Made by a program: the position numbers and the translations under genes. Below, in pieces: positions 15,808-25,900 of a stretch of 29,189 bases of DNA (position 1 is the stretch's first letter; each line of letters opens with the position of its first letter). The stretch covers positions 33,861-63,049 of the forward strand of contig DJPL01000059.1 in assembly GCA_002437415.1 (NCBI GenBank), written 5' to 3'. Origin of the DNA: Ruminococcaceae bacterium UBA6413 (GTDB lineage: Bacteria > Bacillota > Clostridia > Oscillospirales > Ruminococcaceae). Under the pieces are notes generated by a model that had not been told where the DNA came from, ran no database searches, and saw only the letters and a list, made by a program, of their open reading frames with translations.

Positions 15808-17688
15808 ATGGATACTCCGATATTCGACTGCTTTGACCTGAACTACAAAAGCCCGTTCGGAGCAATAAGACAGTTTCAGCCGAGCACATTCTCTCTGCGC
15901 TTTCCTAAGGAATGGCACGTTACAGACCCTACTCTCGTAATGTTCCGTCCCGGTGAAAAGGAGCGCTTTGTACCGCTGGAGATAACCGACAGTACGACCG
16001 ACTGCAATGTGTTCACCTGTAACTTTAACCCTCAGCATACCGGTCTTCATCACTACTACTTCTCGCTGATGATAGACGGCAACAGAAGATATGTTAAGCG
16101 CAACGGTGCGAGAACGGGCGTTCTTGATAACGGCGACCTGTTCCAGCTTACCGTATTTGATAAGGATATGGCGGCTCCCGACTGGATAAAGGGCGGTATC
16201 ATGTATCAGATATTCCCCGACAGATTTTGCCGCAGCGGTGAAAAGCACGAAAATGTGCCCTCTGACAGAATAGTGCATGAAAACTGGGAGGATACGCCTT
16301 TCTTCCGTCCCGATGATAAGGGCATTATCCGCAACAATGACTACTTTGCGGGCGACCTTAAGGGCATTGAAAGCAAGCTTTCCTACCTTGAAAGCTTAGG
16401 CGTTACCTGCTTATATCTGAACCCGATTTTTGAGTCGCACGAAAACCACCGTTACTCGACTGCTTGCTATGAGCATATCGACCCCATGCTCGGCACTGAC
16501 GAGGACTTTGAGCATCTGTGCAAGGAAGCCAAAACGCACGGCATAGATATTATCCTTGACGGCGTATTCTCGCATACAGGTGCGGACAGCATATACTTCA
16601 ACAAGTTCGGCAGATACGGCGAGCACGAGGGCGCATATAAAAATCCCGACAGCCGCTACAGAAACTGGTACTGCTTCTCACGCTATCCTATTGAGTACGA
16701 ATCATGGTGGGGCATTACTACTCTGCCTAACGTAAACGAGAACAACCCCGACTACACCGCGTATATCTGCGGTGAAAACGGCATATTACAGCGCTGGATC
16801 GACAAGGGCGCAAGGGGCTGGCGACTTGACGTTGCAGACGAGCTCCCCGATGAGTTCCTTGACAACCTCAACAAGGCGGTAAAAGCCAAGGGTGACGATA
16901 AGGTCATTTACGGTGAGGTATGGGAGGACGCTTCAAACAAGGAAAGCTACGGCGTTCGCAGACGTTATCTTATCGGCGGTCAGCTTGACAGCGTTATGAA
17001 CTATCCGTTCAAGGAGGCTATCATAAACTACTGCAAGTACGGTGAGGCGAGGGGATTTGAGGACGGCGTAATGACTATACTTGAGCATTACCCCAAGCCC
17101 AGTGCAGATATGCTGATGAATTTCCTGTCAACACATGACACAGAGCGTATTTTAACAAGACTTGCAGGCGAAGATGTAGGCTGGCACGACAGAGAATGGC
17201 AGGCTGAGCGCTATCTTTCTCCCGAGCAGTATGTATATGGTCTGTCACTGCTGAAGTGTGCTATGGTGTTACAGTTCTTCTTACCCGGTATACCCTGTAT
17301 CTATTACGGTGATGAAGCGGGACTTGAGGGCTATAAGGATCCGTTCAACAGACGCTGTTATCCGTGGGGCAAGGAAAACCTCGATATGATAGACTTCACA
17401 AAACAGCTTGCTCAGATAAGAAAGTCAAGCAAGGCGTTTGCGCAGGGCGAAATGAAGTTCCTCAGCTGTACGCCTGAGGAGTGCGTATTCGCGAGAATTG
17501 ACAAGCTCAACCGCGAAGCCGCCGTTATATTCTTAAACAAGTCGAAATATCCCAAGACGTTCAGCCTTGACGATTATATGAAGGGCGAATATACAGATCC
17601 TCAGTTCCTGAGAAAGCCTCATGAGAGCGACGAACAGACTATAAAACTGTCACCGTTTGATTACGGTGTGCTTGTCTGCCGTATATAA
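15808..17688 (+). CDS. GH13 neopullulanase/cyclomaltodextrinase-type alpha-glucan hydrolase
   Basis: The 626-residue protein has an N-terminal CBM34-like beta domain (about 1-115), then a GH13 TIM barrel starting at GIMYQIFPDRF and a short C-terminal beta domain. Catalytic regions are intact: region I DGVFSH (about 251), nucleophile Asp in RLDVADELP (about 341), acid/base Glu in GEVWED (about 370) and the transition-state Asp in STHDTER (about 444). The CBM34-like domain and HENW/GDLKGI features fit the neopullulanase/cyclomaltodextrinase subfamily, which acts on short dextrins, cyclodextrins or pullulan. There is no signal peptide, so it likely works inside the cell with glycogen phosphorylase. 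ATG 15808 is preferred because AAAGGA (15793-15798) is nine bases upstream, whereas ATG 15799 directly abuts that site. Confidence 0.9.
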   Translation: MDTPIFDCFDLNYKSPFGAIRQFQPSTFSLRFPKEWHVTDPTLVMFRPGEKERFVPLEITDSTTDCNVFTCNFNPQHTGLHHYYFSLMIDGNRRYVKRNGARTGVLDNGDLFQLTVFDKDMAAPDWIKGGIMYQIFPDRFCRSGEKHENVPSDRIVHENWEDTPFFRPDDKGIIRNNDYFAGDLKGIESKLSYLESLGVTCLYLNPIFESHENHRYSTACYEHIDPMLGTDEDFEHLCKEAKTHGIDIILDGVFSHTGADSIYFNKFGRYGEHEGAYKNPDSRYRNWYCFSRYPIEYESWWGITTLPNVNENNPDYTAYICGENGILQRWIDKGARGWRLDVADELPDEFLDNLNKAVKAKGDDKVIYGEVWEDASNKESYGVRRRYLIGGQLDSVMNYPFKEAIINYCKYGEARGFEDGVMTILEHYPKPSADMLMNFLSTHDTERILTRLAGEDVGWHDREWQAERYLSPEQYVYGLSLLKCAMVLQFFLPGIPCIYYGDEAGLEGYKDPFNRRCYPWGKENLDMIDFTKQLAQIRKSSKAFAQGEMKFLSCTPEECVFARIDKLNREAAVIFLNKSKYPKTFSLDDYMKGEYTDPQFLRKPHESDEQTIKLSPFDYGVLVCRI

Positions 17689-17722
17689 AGCTGTAAAAAT
17701 CCCGTAAAGCGGTAATGAACGC

Positions 17723-17751
17723 TTGTATTTTTACACATGATAGTGTATAAT
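17723..17751 (+). promoter_or_regulatory. Promoter of the carboxynorspermidine synthase-like gene
   Basis: TTGTAT (17723-17728) and TATAAT (17746-17751) are separated by 17 bp, and a TG immediately precedes the -10. A weak AAGCG/CGCTT stem (17707-17724) overlaps the -35 and could terminate the upstream GH13 transcript. Confidence 0.65.
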
Positions 17752-17809
17752 CTACTTGTAATTATCTTGTGACTATCCGTCGTTGCGGCGGAGCGGAAAG
17801 GAAAATGAA

Positions 17810-19015
17810 ATGGGAAAAGCATTGATAATAGGTGCCGGCGGCGTTGCCGGAGTAGTAGTTCATAAGTGCTGTCAGAACAGCGACGTATTCACCGAGATCT
17901 GCATTGCGAGCCGTACAAAGTCTAAGTGTGACGCTCTTAAGAAGCAGGTCGAGGAAAAGGGTACTAAGACAAAGGTAACAACGGCACAGGTTGACGCAGA
18001 TAACGTTCCCGAGCTCGTTGAGCTTATAAACAAGGAAAAGCCCGACATTGTAATAAACGTTGCGCTTCCTTATCAGGATCTTACAATAATGGACGCTTGC
18101 CTTGAAACAAAGACAGACTATGTTGATACGGCAAACTATGAGCACCCCGATACGGCAAAGTTTGAATACAAGTATCAGTGGGCTTACAGAGAGAAGTTTG
18201 AAAAGGCTGGCATTACAGCGCTTCTCGGCAGTGGATTTGACCCCGGTGTAACGGGAGTATTCTGCGCATATGCACAGAAGCATTATTTTGATGAGATAAA
18301 CTACATTGATATACTCGACTGCAACGGCGGCGACCACGGTTATCCGTTCGCTACGAACTTCAACCCCGAGATAAATATCCGTGAGGTATCCGCAAAGGGA
18401 AGTTATATTGAGGACGGCAAGTGGGTCGAGACCGAGCCCATGGAGATAAAAAGAGAGTACAACTTTGAGCAGGTGGGTAAGAAGGATATGTATCTTCTGC
18501 ACCACGAAGAGCTTGAGTCACTTGCGCTCAACATCAAGGGTATCAAGCGTATCCGCTTCTTTATGACATTCGGTCAGAGCTATCTTACACACCTCAAGTG
18601 CCTCGAAAACGTCGGAATGACATCTATCAAGCCCATTATGTTTGAGGGCAAGGAGATAGTGCCGTTACAGTTCTTAAAGGCGGTCCTTCCCGACCCCGCA
18701 TCGCTCGGTCCGAGAACAGTCGGCAAGACAAATATCGGCTGTATCTGCATAGGCAAGAAGGACGGCAAGGAAGTACACTACAAGGTTTACAACTGCTGTG
18801 ACCACCAGGAGTGCTACAAGGAGGTCGGCTCGCAGGCAATAAGCTACACTACCGGCGTTCCCGCTATGATAGGCGCTATGATGGTAATGACAGGCAAGTG
18901 GAAGAAGCCCGGCGTTTACAACATTGAGGAATTTGATCCCGATCCGTTTATGGACGCACTTAATAAGTGGGGACTTCCGTGGAATGAGACATTCGACCCT
19001 GAGTTGGTTGACTGA
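17810..19015 (+). CDS. Carboxynorspermidine synthase-like (saccharopine dehydrogenase family)
   Basis: The 401-residue protein begins with a Rossmann strand and GAGGVAGVVVHKC, an NAD(P)-binding loop. It carries family motifs DIVINVALPYQDL, DYVDTANYE and LGSGFDPGVTGVFCAYA. Length and motifs fit carboxy(nor)spermidine dehydrogenase, which joins aspartate semialdehyde with putrescine or diaminopropane using NADPH to make carboxy(nor)spermidine for polyamine synthesis. Saccharopine dehydrogenase proper is the alternative. In many bacteria the decarboxylase gene (nspC) lies next to it; here a strong terminator follows directly and no decarboxylase is present in the window. ATG 17810 is chosen because AAAGGA (17797-17802) is seven bases upstream and it begins the Rossmann fold. 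Codon use suggests good expression. Confidence 0.85.
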   Translation: MGKALIIGAGGVAGVVVHKCCQNSDVFTEICIASRTKSKCDALKKQVEEKGTKTKVTTAQVDADNVPELVELINKEKPDIVINVALPYQDLTIMDACLETKTDYVDTANYEHPDTAKFEYKYQWAYREKFEKAGITALLGSGFDPGVTGVFCAYAQKHYFDEINYIDILDCNGGDHGYPFATNFNPEINIREVSAKGSYIEDGKWVETEPMEIKREYNFEQVGKKDMYLLHHEELESLALNIKGIKRIRFFMTFGQSYLTHLKCLENVGMTSIKPIMFEGKEIVPLQFLKAVLPDPASLGPRTVGKTNIGCICIGKKDGKEVHYKVYNCCDHQECYKEVGSQAISYTTGVPAMIGAMMVMTGKWKKPGVYNIEEFDPDPFMDALNKWGLPWNETFDPELVD

Positions 19016-19023
19016 TAATATGA

Positions 19024-19067
19024 TAAAAAACACATCTGCGGCATCGGATAAGCCGCAGATGTTTTTT
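19024..19067 (+). terminator. Bidirectional terminator between convergent genes
   Basis: ACATCTGCGGC (19032-19042) pairs perfectly with GCCGCAGATGT (19052-19062). An A-run precedes and a T-run follows, so the stem has a U tract on either strand. It serves the polyamine gene on the plus strand and, as a second stop, the giant gene on the minus strand. Confidence 0.88.
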
Positions 19068-19079
19068 ATGTGCAAAATA

Positions 19080-19105
19080 CCCCCGGCAGGTTAGCCTGTC
19101 GGGGG
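19080..19105 (-). terminator. G+C-rich hairpin after the giant surface-protein gene
   Basis: CCCCCGGCAGG (19080-19090) pairs with CCTGTCGGGGG (19095-19105) through ten Watson-Crick pairs and one G-U pair, with a TTAG loop. On the minus strand it is followed by TATTTTGC. It lies seven bases past the stop codon of the minus-strand gene and works in series with the neighbouring hairpin. Confidence 0.65.
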
Positions 19106-19111
19106 TGCTTA

Positions 19112-22100
19112 TTATTTACCGGAGAATATTATCTCGTTTATCAGTGCCGAGCCGTTTTTCTCCTTAAGAAGCCAGTAGAAATCCTCCTTTGTCAGCTCAT
19201 ATTCCTTATCGATAACGGTAGATGACGGATAGGAAACTATCTTGTTTTCTCCGCCGTCAAAGTCATATGCCTGAAGTGCAGAATTTCCTGCCGATGTTGC
19301 AAACAGTACAGAGTGTCCGCTGTCAAGCGCTATTGTCAGAAGTCCGCTTGCGGTTTCCGACCAGCCCTCTGTCTTGCATTTTACTGTAACTGCCGCTCCT
19401 GCCGCCGATGAGACCTTACCGTCGGTCGCGCCTGTGATATCGATCGTTTCACCGATCATTCCGGTGGCGATATCGAGGTTGCAGTCGTTGAATGCAAGCG
19501 TTTTGCCGTATACGCCTGTTGAAGAGCTTTCGTTTGTGCCTGCAAGACCTGTTGTTTTTATCTTACAGCTGTCAAACGTAACTGTGTCGGCGTGTACACC
19601 GTAATATTCGCCTGCGGCGGTATATGTCAGGTTGCTGAACTTCACACTGCCCATGCAACGCACGGCGTAAGTATTAGCAGTCGTAGTCAGATCTGCATTG
19701 TCACCGCCGACAAGCTCAAGGCTCATCGGTGTTTCATCTGAGTAGTCGAGGTGTGACTGGCATATCGCATACAAGTCGTCTGTATCCTCAGTGTTGCGCT
19801 TTATCAGTGTAACATTTCCGTTTACGTTTACCTTAAGGCTGTTCGACTTAACGAATATCAGGTATTTGTCCGCTGTGCCAAGTCCCTCGTCCGAAGTTCC
19901 GTCTGTGGTGAAATCATCGGGCTTTACACCGTTCATATCACCTGCGGTGAGCGTAAGGTTTTCAAGCGTGATATCAGTCACGTTGTCGGTGATATAAAGC
20001 ATTATATCCTTGCCGACACCCGACAGCTTAAGTCCGCTATTATTAACTGTCAGTATACCTGTAGCGGTATTATACTCAAAGCCATCAGCCTTGTCGCTGA
20101 TAAAGGTCTTGCTTTCGGTATCTATAACGGAGCTTGCACTGCCGTTTGATACTGTCAGGTATCCGCTGAGGTCCTTTTCGGCGGTGAATGCTACGTTCTT
20201 TGACGGCATTGTGAATTTGCCGCTTGTGACTGTTACATCTTCTGTCGTCCAGTCAAGATAGCCGTCCGCTTTTTCCTTTACGGTGACCTCTGAGCCGATC
20301 TTTGCCTTTTCTCTTGAGCTTTCAACGCCGTCAAGCGAGTAGATAACATAAACAGGGGTTATTGTACCTGTCAGCGTCATATCGGACTTTATCGCTGTGC
20401 CGATGAACGAATTGCTGTTCTCATAAAGCCAGCCGCTGAAAAGGCAACCGTCTGTGTCGGGTGCGGCTTCCAGCATATCGGCTGTGAACTGTGTGCCGTA
20501 GTCGTATTCAGCTGTTTTGTAGCTTTCGTCAACGGTATTGGTGTCAAGGTTCACAAGGCGATAGGTTATTGTCAGCTTTTTCAGCTTATAGGTTGCGTTA
20601 AGCTCGGTTTCGAGAATGCCGTCGTCATTGCCGAATGTTGTCGGAACGGCATTATCCCAGCCTGAGAACTCATAGCCCTCGGGAGCTGTCGGTACGGGAA
20701 TGTCGGACTGTGAAACAGTATCGCCGTATTTGCCCTTTATTTCGTGACGTATCGTGCCGTCTTCAAATGCTCCCGACATAGCATAGAACACTATGGTGTA
20801 AAGCTTGTCGGTGGCATTCCATATCGCCTTAAGGCTCATATCGCCTGTGACTCTGAACGACTCACCGGGCTGTACATCGACATTGCCGTCACCGTCAAGG
20901 TCATAGCCGGCAAGCTCATAATCGCTGTACTTATCGTCCTTGGTAACGCTTGCAGTAGCCTGATACAAGTAGCCGTACTTTACAGGTATTGTTTCGTTTG
21001 CAGCACCGTTGTCATAGTCAAATGTAACATTGAACTCCTTGGGTGCTCTGCTCCACTTGACTGTTATCGTTTTGTAGGTCTTGCCGTCCGCTGTCGTATT
21101 TTCATCGTTTACAGGCTCTTCCTTAAGCGTGTATGTGTAATACTCGTCCTCGTAGGCTGTAAGCGATGCAATCTCGGCATCGTACTGCGCGCAAAGCTCG
21201 TCATACTCGGGTCTGTAGCCGTCAAACTGAGCTACAACCTCATGTGACACCTCTGCGTCGTACTCGTTGTAGATATAAACATCGTAGTTTATGTAGCAAC
21301 GTCTGTCGTTCGTATCCCACTTCATATAGTAGGTTCCGGGCTTTGTCACAGGGTCGTTACTGCCTATTTTTACGCCGTCTGCATCTTCGAAATACGGCAT
21401 AAGATATTCTGTGGTATAGGTGTCCTCGGGCGAGAATATGGCGTATCCGTCAAGAGCAGATGCAAAGCGGAAGCCGTCCTGTGCCACAACTCTTATCGTA
21501 TCGGTCTGAACCTCTGCTCCGTTTGCGTCCTCATATCTGAAGCCGCCCTCATTTGCAATAAGAGTAATGTAATGATACAGCTTTGCGGGGAATGCCTCGA
21601 AGTATATATTGCCCTCGGGCATAACGCTGATATCGCCGTTATACAGCGATGTTTCGTTTGCCGTATAACCACCGACCGCTACATCGCTTCTTATCTGCCA
21701 GTATGAAGGCTCATAGAATGACTCTTCACTGTCGGGAACGGGATTTTCGGGAAGCGCATTTATAAGTGCGGTAAGCTCTGCGGGAAGCTGTGTGCCGTAT
21801 ACTACGTCAAACTGCTTTTCGGTGTTATCGAGAAGTCTTACCGTTACTGTGTACAGCTTTTTCTTCATAACGGGCTTCAGCCTCATATTGCCTGTTACGA
21901 TTATCTTTTCGTCGGGGGCTATATCCGCATTGCCGTCACCGTCGATATCCCAGCCGATAAGCTCCTTATCCTTACTGCTGTTCAGGCTGTCAATGAATGT
22001 ATCGGGTACGGTAAACTCTTCGCCGTATTCGACATATTCTGCGCCTGCATAGCCGCTCTCATCGTAAATATCGATTATGCATTTTCTCGACAGATAGTTT

Positions 22101-25100
22101 GCTTTGAGCATAATGCTGTAAGCAGTCGGATACTGCTTTTCGTATTCTGCTCTGAACGACTGCAGATCTTCTTCACTGCCGTAATTTACGGCGAGAGGTT
22201 TTGTCGTATCAAGTCCGTATACACTGCCGCTGTAGCTGCTGTCATAGTAGCGGTAGGTCAGAGAATCCTTCATATACATCTGATATCTCATACCGTCCGC
22301 TCTGTCGATATCGAAGTTTGCAAAGTGGGTAATGCTGTTCACAGGGGCTTTATATCTGTCAAACATCTTTATATCATCGAGATAGTCTATTGCCCACAGC
22401 TCGCTTACCCATCTGTCGTTTTCACCGTCAAAATATTCTACCGAGTAGAGCTTCTGCGCGGTGTGGGTGTTAAGTGTAATGACTGTGTCATTGCTGAGCC
22501 AGTAATACGGCTGTATCTCGGTGTCAAACAGCGATGTGTCATAGATATAGCCGTTTGAATTACAGTAGTTTGCTACTGCAAGCGAGAAGCCGCTTACATA
22601 TCCGCCCTTCTGTACGGTCACGGTGTCGACTATTTCCGTCTTGCCGTCAGCCGATACCGCAAACTTAAGCGTTGCGGTCTTATCCTTGTCCTCAAGCGGG
22701 AAATCTACGCCGTTGCGATAATAGTATACATTTACGTCACCTATGTACTTTCTGCTTACATAAGTGCCCTTATCAGCGTCATAGTACAGCTTTTCGGTGT
22801 CGGACGTGAACAATAAATTCTGACCGCCCGTATAGTATACACGCAGGATACAGCTGAGAAGTCCGCTTGTATATCTGCTCGGGGCATCGGGAGATACGGT
22901 AAGAGTTATCTTGCCGTTGTCGTTCTTAGTTACCTTGAAATATTTGCTGTAGCAAGCCGCCTTGAACTCACTGCTGTCCATCTGACGTGTCACAACGTCA
23001 CCTGTGGTTATATCAAGGTATGTTCCCTGCGCGGGGATAAGTCCGTCTATCTCATATACATTTGTATCCGTTTCACGCAGTATTATATCCGTGTTGCCGT
23101 CAAGCGTCGGCTTATCCGCATAGATATATTTGTCGCCGACACCGAACAACGGGAATTTGAACTGCTTTGCAAGCTCTGCCTTTTTATTAAACAGCTTGCT
23201 TTCGGCGAATACGGATATTTTTATGTATATACCCATCTCGAAGTAAATTCCGCCTTGCAGGTCGGAGTAATTTTCCTTCGGAGAAGCGTAATATTTATTC
23301 ATACGCATATCCTGCGAATGGTAATGCAGATATCCGTAAAGATCCGCATAAGCGCCTATTTCAAGAGCCGCGCCTACACTGCCGAGGTCATTCAGTCCTA
23401 AGAGCGAAACAGATACCTTACCCTCTATTCCCGCTTCTACTCCGAGATAACCGTATGCATACATATCAAATATGTAACGGTCGTCACCCGCCATTATAAA
23501 TCTGTAGACATTTATTGACGACGGATTTTTTATATTACCGCGTATTCCTATGCCCTTTGCCTGAAGCACGGACGCTTCCATGCTGATACCCGCCGCAAAT
23601 GATACATTTACGACAAAGTTAAGCTCCATCTTTACAGACAGCGGGAATATAGGCATAAACGACGCGCTGAACAGATTTACCTCGCACAGTCTTATTGATC
23701 CGCCCTTGGCATCGAGCATCTCCTGCACGTCCTTGATGATGTTGCTGCTGTCCTCGTCCTCGCCGTTTAAGATCGCTTCTATCTCAACAGAAACGTCCCT
23801 CTTGTTTTCTTCCTGATTATTATTGTTGCTGTTATCGTTGCCGTCATCTTCTTCATCGGCTGAGCTTACAAGTATCTTGAAGGATACGTCAGTCTGTGAC
23901 AGCGGCAGGAATTTTGCGTTGAAATCACGTTTAGAATTTACCGAGCCGCCTACACCGATAATGAAATACTCGCTTATCGTAACCTCTGCGTCAAGCTGAA
24001 CCTTATTTTTAAGCGTGGTTTCATAGCTGAACGTGATATTGAGAGCTGTCCAGTCCTGCTCGTTCGGGAAGCCGTTTATAAAGCTGAAATTGCTGTTCTT
24101 CGCAGTGCCAATCTTTGCGCTGATGGTAAGACCCTCGAGCAGCTCCTTTATATTAAGCTTTATCTGCTTGTCGTTCCAGTCTACCCCGTCCATATAGGTG
24201 TTTGACAGTAATTCAAAGGGTGCCGAGCCGTCACCGAGCTCGTTTACCGTCTTGCTGTCGTAAAGAGCGGCGGCAAGCATATATGTAAGCTGCTGTGTGC
24301 CCTCGCCGTCATACAGCTTGGCAACAAGCTCCTCTGTGTCTACCGACTCTGCAAGCACCTCGTTGTCAACGTACTTCTCGCTGAAATAAATGTCAAGCTC
24401 ATCGTATATATCGTCAACGTCACTGCTTTCAACGAGTATCTTATACTCATCTCCGACAAGCTCATACGATATAACGTTCATATAGCGCGACTTTTCACTG
24501 TCTTGCGCATTGTCGGAGAATATTACCGTGCCGTTTTCAATTCCGAGCGTTTCAAACTCGTCTTTAGATATACGGATATATTCGCCGTTTTCATCTTCCG
24601 TGATACGGCTTGACGGAATTGTGATTATGCCGTCCTTGAGCTTTACATTGTTTGTTTCTTCCCTGTAGATGAACAGTGTAATTGTCTTTATCTGCTCATC
24701 GGGCAGGATATCGGAATTTATACCGCTGAAGGATACATTATTATCTATAAGGTTCAGTACATATGCGCCGCCCGCTGTCCAACCGTCAGTCGGCTTTACC
24801 GTATATGTGCCGCTTGCGGTGTTTTCAACATCGAACTGAGGCATATCGCCGTATTCGCATTCAATACTGATTATATCCTGTAGGTTTTCGCTTGTTATGC
24901 CCGACTGTGAGATCAGTGAGAATGAAAAATCCTCGGGAGCGTCAGAGATCGTGATCTCGTTATATTCGGGAGTTTCGGGCTTTATGCCGTCATCGTCATA
25001 TCCCGCATAAAGCATTATATCCTGCATAACAGGCTCGTCTTCATAGAACTGCTCGGTGCACTCCTTATCAAGATACCAGCCGTTATGTACAGCACCTTCT

Positions 25101-25837
25101 TTTACGGTGTCGGGCAGTCTGCCGACAGTTTCGCCGACAGGCAGTGTAAGGCTGTCGATTTCCTTACCGCCCTGTGCGTCATATGTAACGGTTACGTTTC
25201 CGCCGTACTCGCCTGCGGTCACTCTTGCCGTAAACGTCTTTTTCACGCCGCCTGCAGTAACGTCCTTTGTTACCGTTATATCCGCACTGCGCGTGATATT
25301 TGCATTTATCTCATCTGCGGCAACGTCAAGCGGCAAAGCAGATGAAAGCAACGACGCGCAAAGCACAAGCGCCAGAAGGTTTTTAGCCTTCTTCTTATTA
25401 AGAATAAGAAGCGCTACTGCGCATATTACCGCAGTTATAAGCGGTATCACAGGATTTACCGTCACACCTGTATCGGGACTTGCCGGGTTATCAGGCTTGT
25501 CGTTATTGCCAATGACAGCCGAAAATACATTATCATAGCTTAATGTACCGCCTGCTCCGAGCTCGTCCTCAGTGCCTTTAAGGCTTCCGCTCTTGAGCTG
25601 ATAGCCGTCGGGAGCAGTCAGGTTGTATGCTATATTGATAAGCTTGTTTTCCCCTGTGTTTTTTATCCTGAGCGTTACGGAAATATCTTCACTTTCCGTA
25701 TACTCTTCTTTGTCGGTGATAAGCTCTGCCGAAAGTGCTGAAGCTTCGGCGGCATAAACCGCAAACGAAATTGTCGACAACACCAGCAGTAACGTAAAAA
25801 ATACCGACAATACGGTTTTATATCGGTGTTTTTTCAT
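19112..25837 (-). CDS. Giant repeat-rich surface protein (2241 aa)
   Basis: A signal peptide (MKKHRYK, then a hydrophobic core ending AVYA, about 1-29) is followed by a CARDB/Ig-like domain (about 32-115). SPDTG (about 122), a hydrophobic helix and KKKAKN (about 150) come next, and then a second signal-like helix ending ALPLDVAAD. The exterior part begins with a Listeria-Bacteroides (InlB B-type) repeat (about 217-285) and continues through long beta-rich regions and an Asn-rich linker (about 666). EF-hand-like loops DIDGDGNADIAPDE (about 1302) and DLDGDGNVDVQPGE (about 1650) lie among further InlB-like repeats, and a beta-helix-like region (about 1930-2190) ends it. There is no C-terminal LPxTG. 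No catalytic site was recognised; adhesion or glycan binding is inference. The start could instead be ATG 25849 (AGGA five bases upstream) or ATG 25870. Confidence 0.82.
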   Translation of the reverse strand: MKKHRYKTVLSVFFTLLLVLSTISFAVYAAEASALSAELITDKEEYTESEDISVTLRIKNTGENKLINIAYNLTAPDGYQLKSGSLKGTEDELGAGGTLSYDNVFSAVIGNNDKPDNPASPDTGVTVNPVIPLITAVICAVALLILNKKKAKNLLALVLCASLLSSALPLDVAADEINANITRSADITVTKDVTAGGVKKTFTARVTAGEYGGNVTVTYDAQGGKEIDSLTLPVGETVGRLPDTVKEGAVHNGWYLDKECTEQFYEDEPVMQDIMLYAGYDDDGIKPETPEYNEITISDAPEDFSFSLISQSGITSENLQDIISIECEYGDMPQFDVENTASGTYTVKPTDGWTAGGAYVLNLIDNNVSFSGINSDILPDEQIKTITLFIYREETNNVKLKDGIITIPSSRITEDENGEYIRISKDEFETLGIENGTVIFSDNAQDSEKSRYMNVISYELVGDEYKILVESSDVDDIYDELDIYFSEKYVDNEVLAESVDTEELVAKLYDGEGTQQLTYMLAAALYDSKTVNELGDGSAPFELLSNTYMDGVDWNDKQIKLNIKELLEGLTISAKIGTAKNSNFSFINGFPNEQDWTALNITFSYETTLKNKVQLDAEVTISEYFIIGVGGSVNSKRDFNAKFLPLSQTDVSFKILVSSADEEDDGNDNSNNNNQEENKRDVSVEIEAILNGEDEDSSNIIKDVQEMLDAKGGSIRLCEVNLFSASFMPIFPLSVKMELNFVVNVSFAAGISMEASVLQAKGIGIRGNIKNPSSINVYRFIMAGDDRYIFDMYAYGYLGVEAGIEGKVSVSLLGLNDLGSVGAALEIGAYADLYGYLHYHSQDMRMNKYYASPKENYSDLQGGIYFEMGIYIKISVFAESKLFNKKAELAKQFKFPLFGVGDKYIYADKPTLDGNTDIILRETDTNVYEIDGLIPAQGTYLDITTGDVVTRQMDSSEFKAACYSKYFKVTKNDNGKITLTVSPDAPSRYTSGLLSCILRVYYTGGQNLLFTSDTEKLYYDADKGTYVSRKYIGDVNVYYYRNGVDFPLEDKDKTATLKFAVSADGKTEIVDTVTVQKGGYVSGFSLAVANYCNSNGYIYDTSLFDTEIQPYYWLSNDTVITLNTHTAQKLYSVEYFDGENDRWVSELWAIDYLDDIKMFDRYKAPVNSITHFANFDIDRADGMRYQMYMKDSLTYRYYDSSYSGSVYGLDTTKPLAVNYGSEEDLQSFRAEYEKQYPTAYSIMLKANYLSRKCIIDIYDESGYAGAEYVEYGEEFTVPDTFIDSLNSSKDKELIGWDIDGDGNADIAPDEKIIVTGNMRLKPVMKKKLYTVTVRLLDNTEKQFDVVYGTQLPAELTALINALPENPVPDSEESFYEPSYWQIRSDVAVGGYTANETSLYNGDISVMPEGNIYFEAFPAKLYHYITLIANEGGFRYEDANGAEVQTDTIRVVAQDGFRFASALDGYAIFSPEDTYTTEYLMPYFEDADGVKIGSNDPVTKPGTYYMKWDTNDRRCYINYDVYIYNEYDAEVSHEVVAQFDGYRPEYDELCAQYDAEIASLTAYEDEYYTYTLKEEPVNDENTTADGKTYKTITVKWSRAPKEFNVTFDYDNGAANETIPVKYGYLYQATASVTKDDKYSDYELAGYDLDGDGNVDVQPGESFRVTGDMSLKAIWNATDKLYTIVFYAMSGAFEDGTIRHEIKGKYGDTVSQSDIPVPTAPEGYEFSGWDNAVPTTFGNDDGILETELNATYKLKKLTITYRLVNLDTNTVDESYKTAEYDYGTQFTADMLEAAPDTDGCLFSGWLYENSNSFIGTAIKSDMTLTGTITPVYVIYSLDGVESSREKAKIGSEVTVKEKADGYLDWTTEDVTVTSGKFTMPSKNVAFTAEKDLSGYLTVSNGSASSVIDTESKTFISDKADGFEYNTATGILTVNNSGLKLSGVGKDIMLYITDNVTDITLENLTLTAGDMNGVKPDDFTTDGTSDEGLGTADKYLIFVKSNSLKVNVNGNVTLIKRNTEDTDDLYAICQSHLDYSDETPMSLELVGGDNADLTTTANTYAVRCMGSVKFSNLTYTAAGEYYGVHADTVTFDSCKIKTTGLAGTNESSSTGVYGKTLAFNDCNLDIATGMIGETIDITGATDGKVSSAAGAAVTVKCKTEGWSETASGLLTIALDSGHSVLFATSAGNSALQAYDFDGGENKIVSYPSSTVIDKEYELTKEDFYWLLKEKNGSALINEIIFSGK

Positions 25838-25900
25838 ATTCACTACCATCCTTTTCCTGAGCCCGGACATACCGAAAGCTGCTTTTTTCTTATCTTATAT

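Noticed and set aside
15748..16278. 176-aa minus-strand frame
   Set aside because: Antisense shadow of the GH13 gene and its leader, without start signals.
17762..18505. 247-aa minus-strand frame with hydrophobic stretches
   Set aside because: It lies opposite the well-supported carboxynorspermidine synthase-like gene and its hydrophobicity follows from the complementary codons.
19080..19105. Copy of the hairpin element at 2096-2224
   Set aside because: Both contain a GTCGGGGG-type string, but the rest does not match and the hairpin is fully explained as a terminator.
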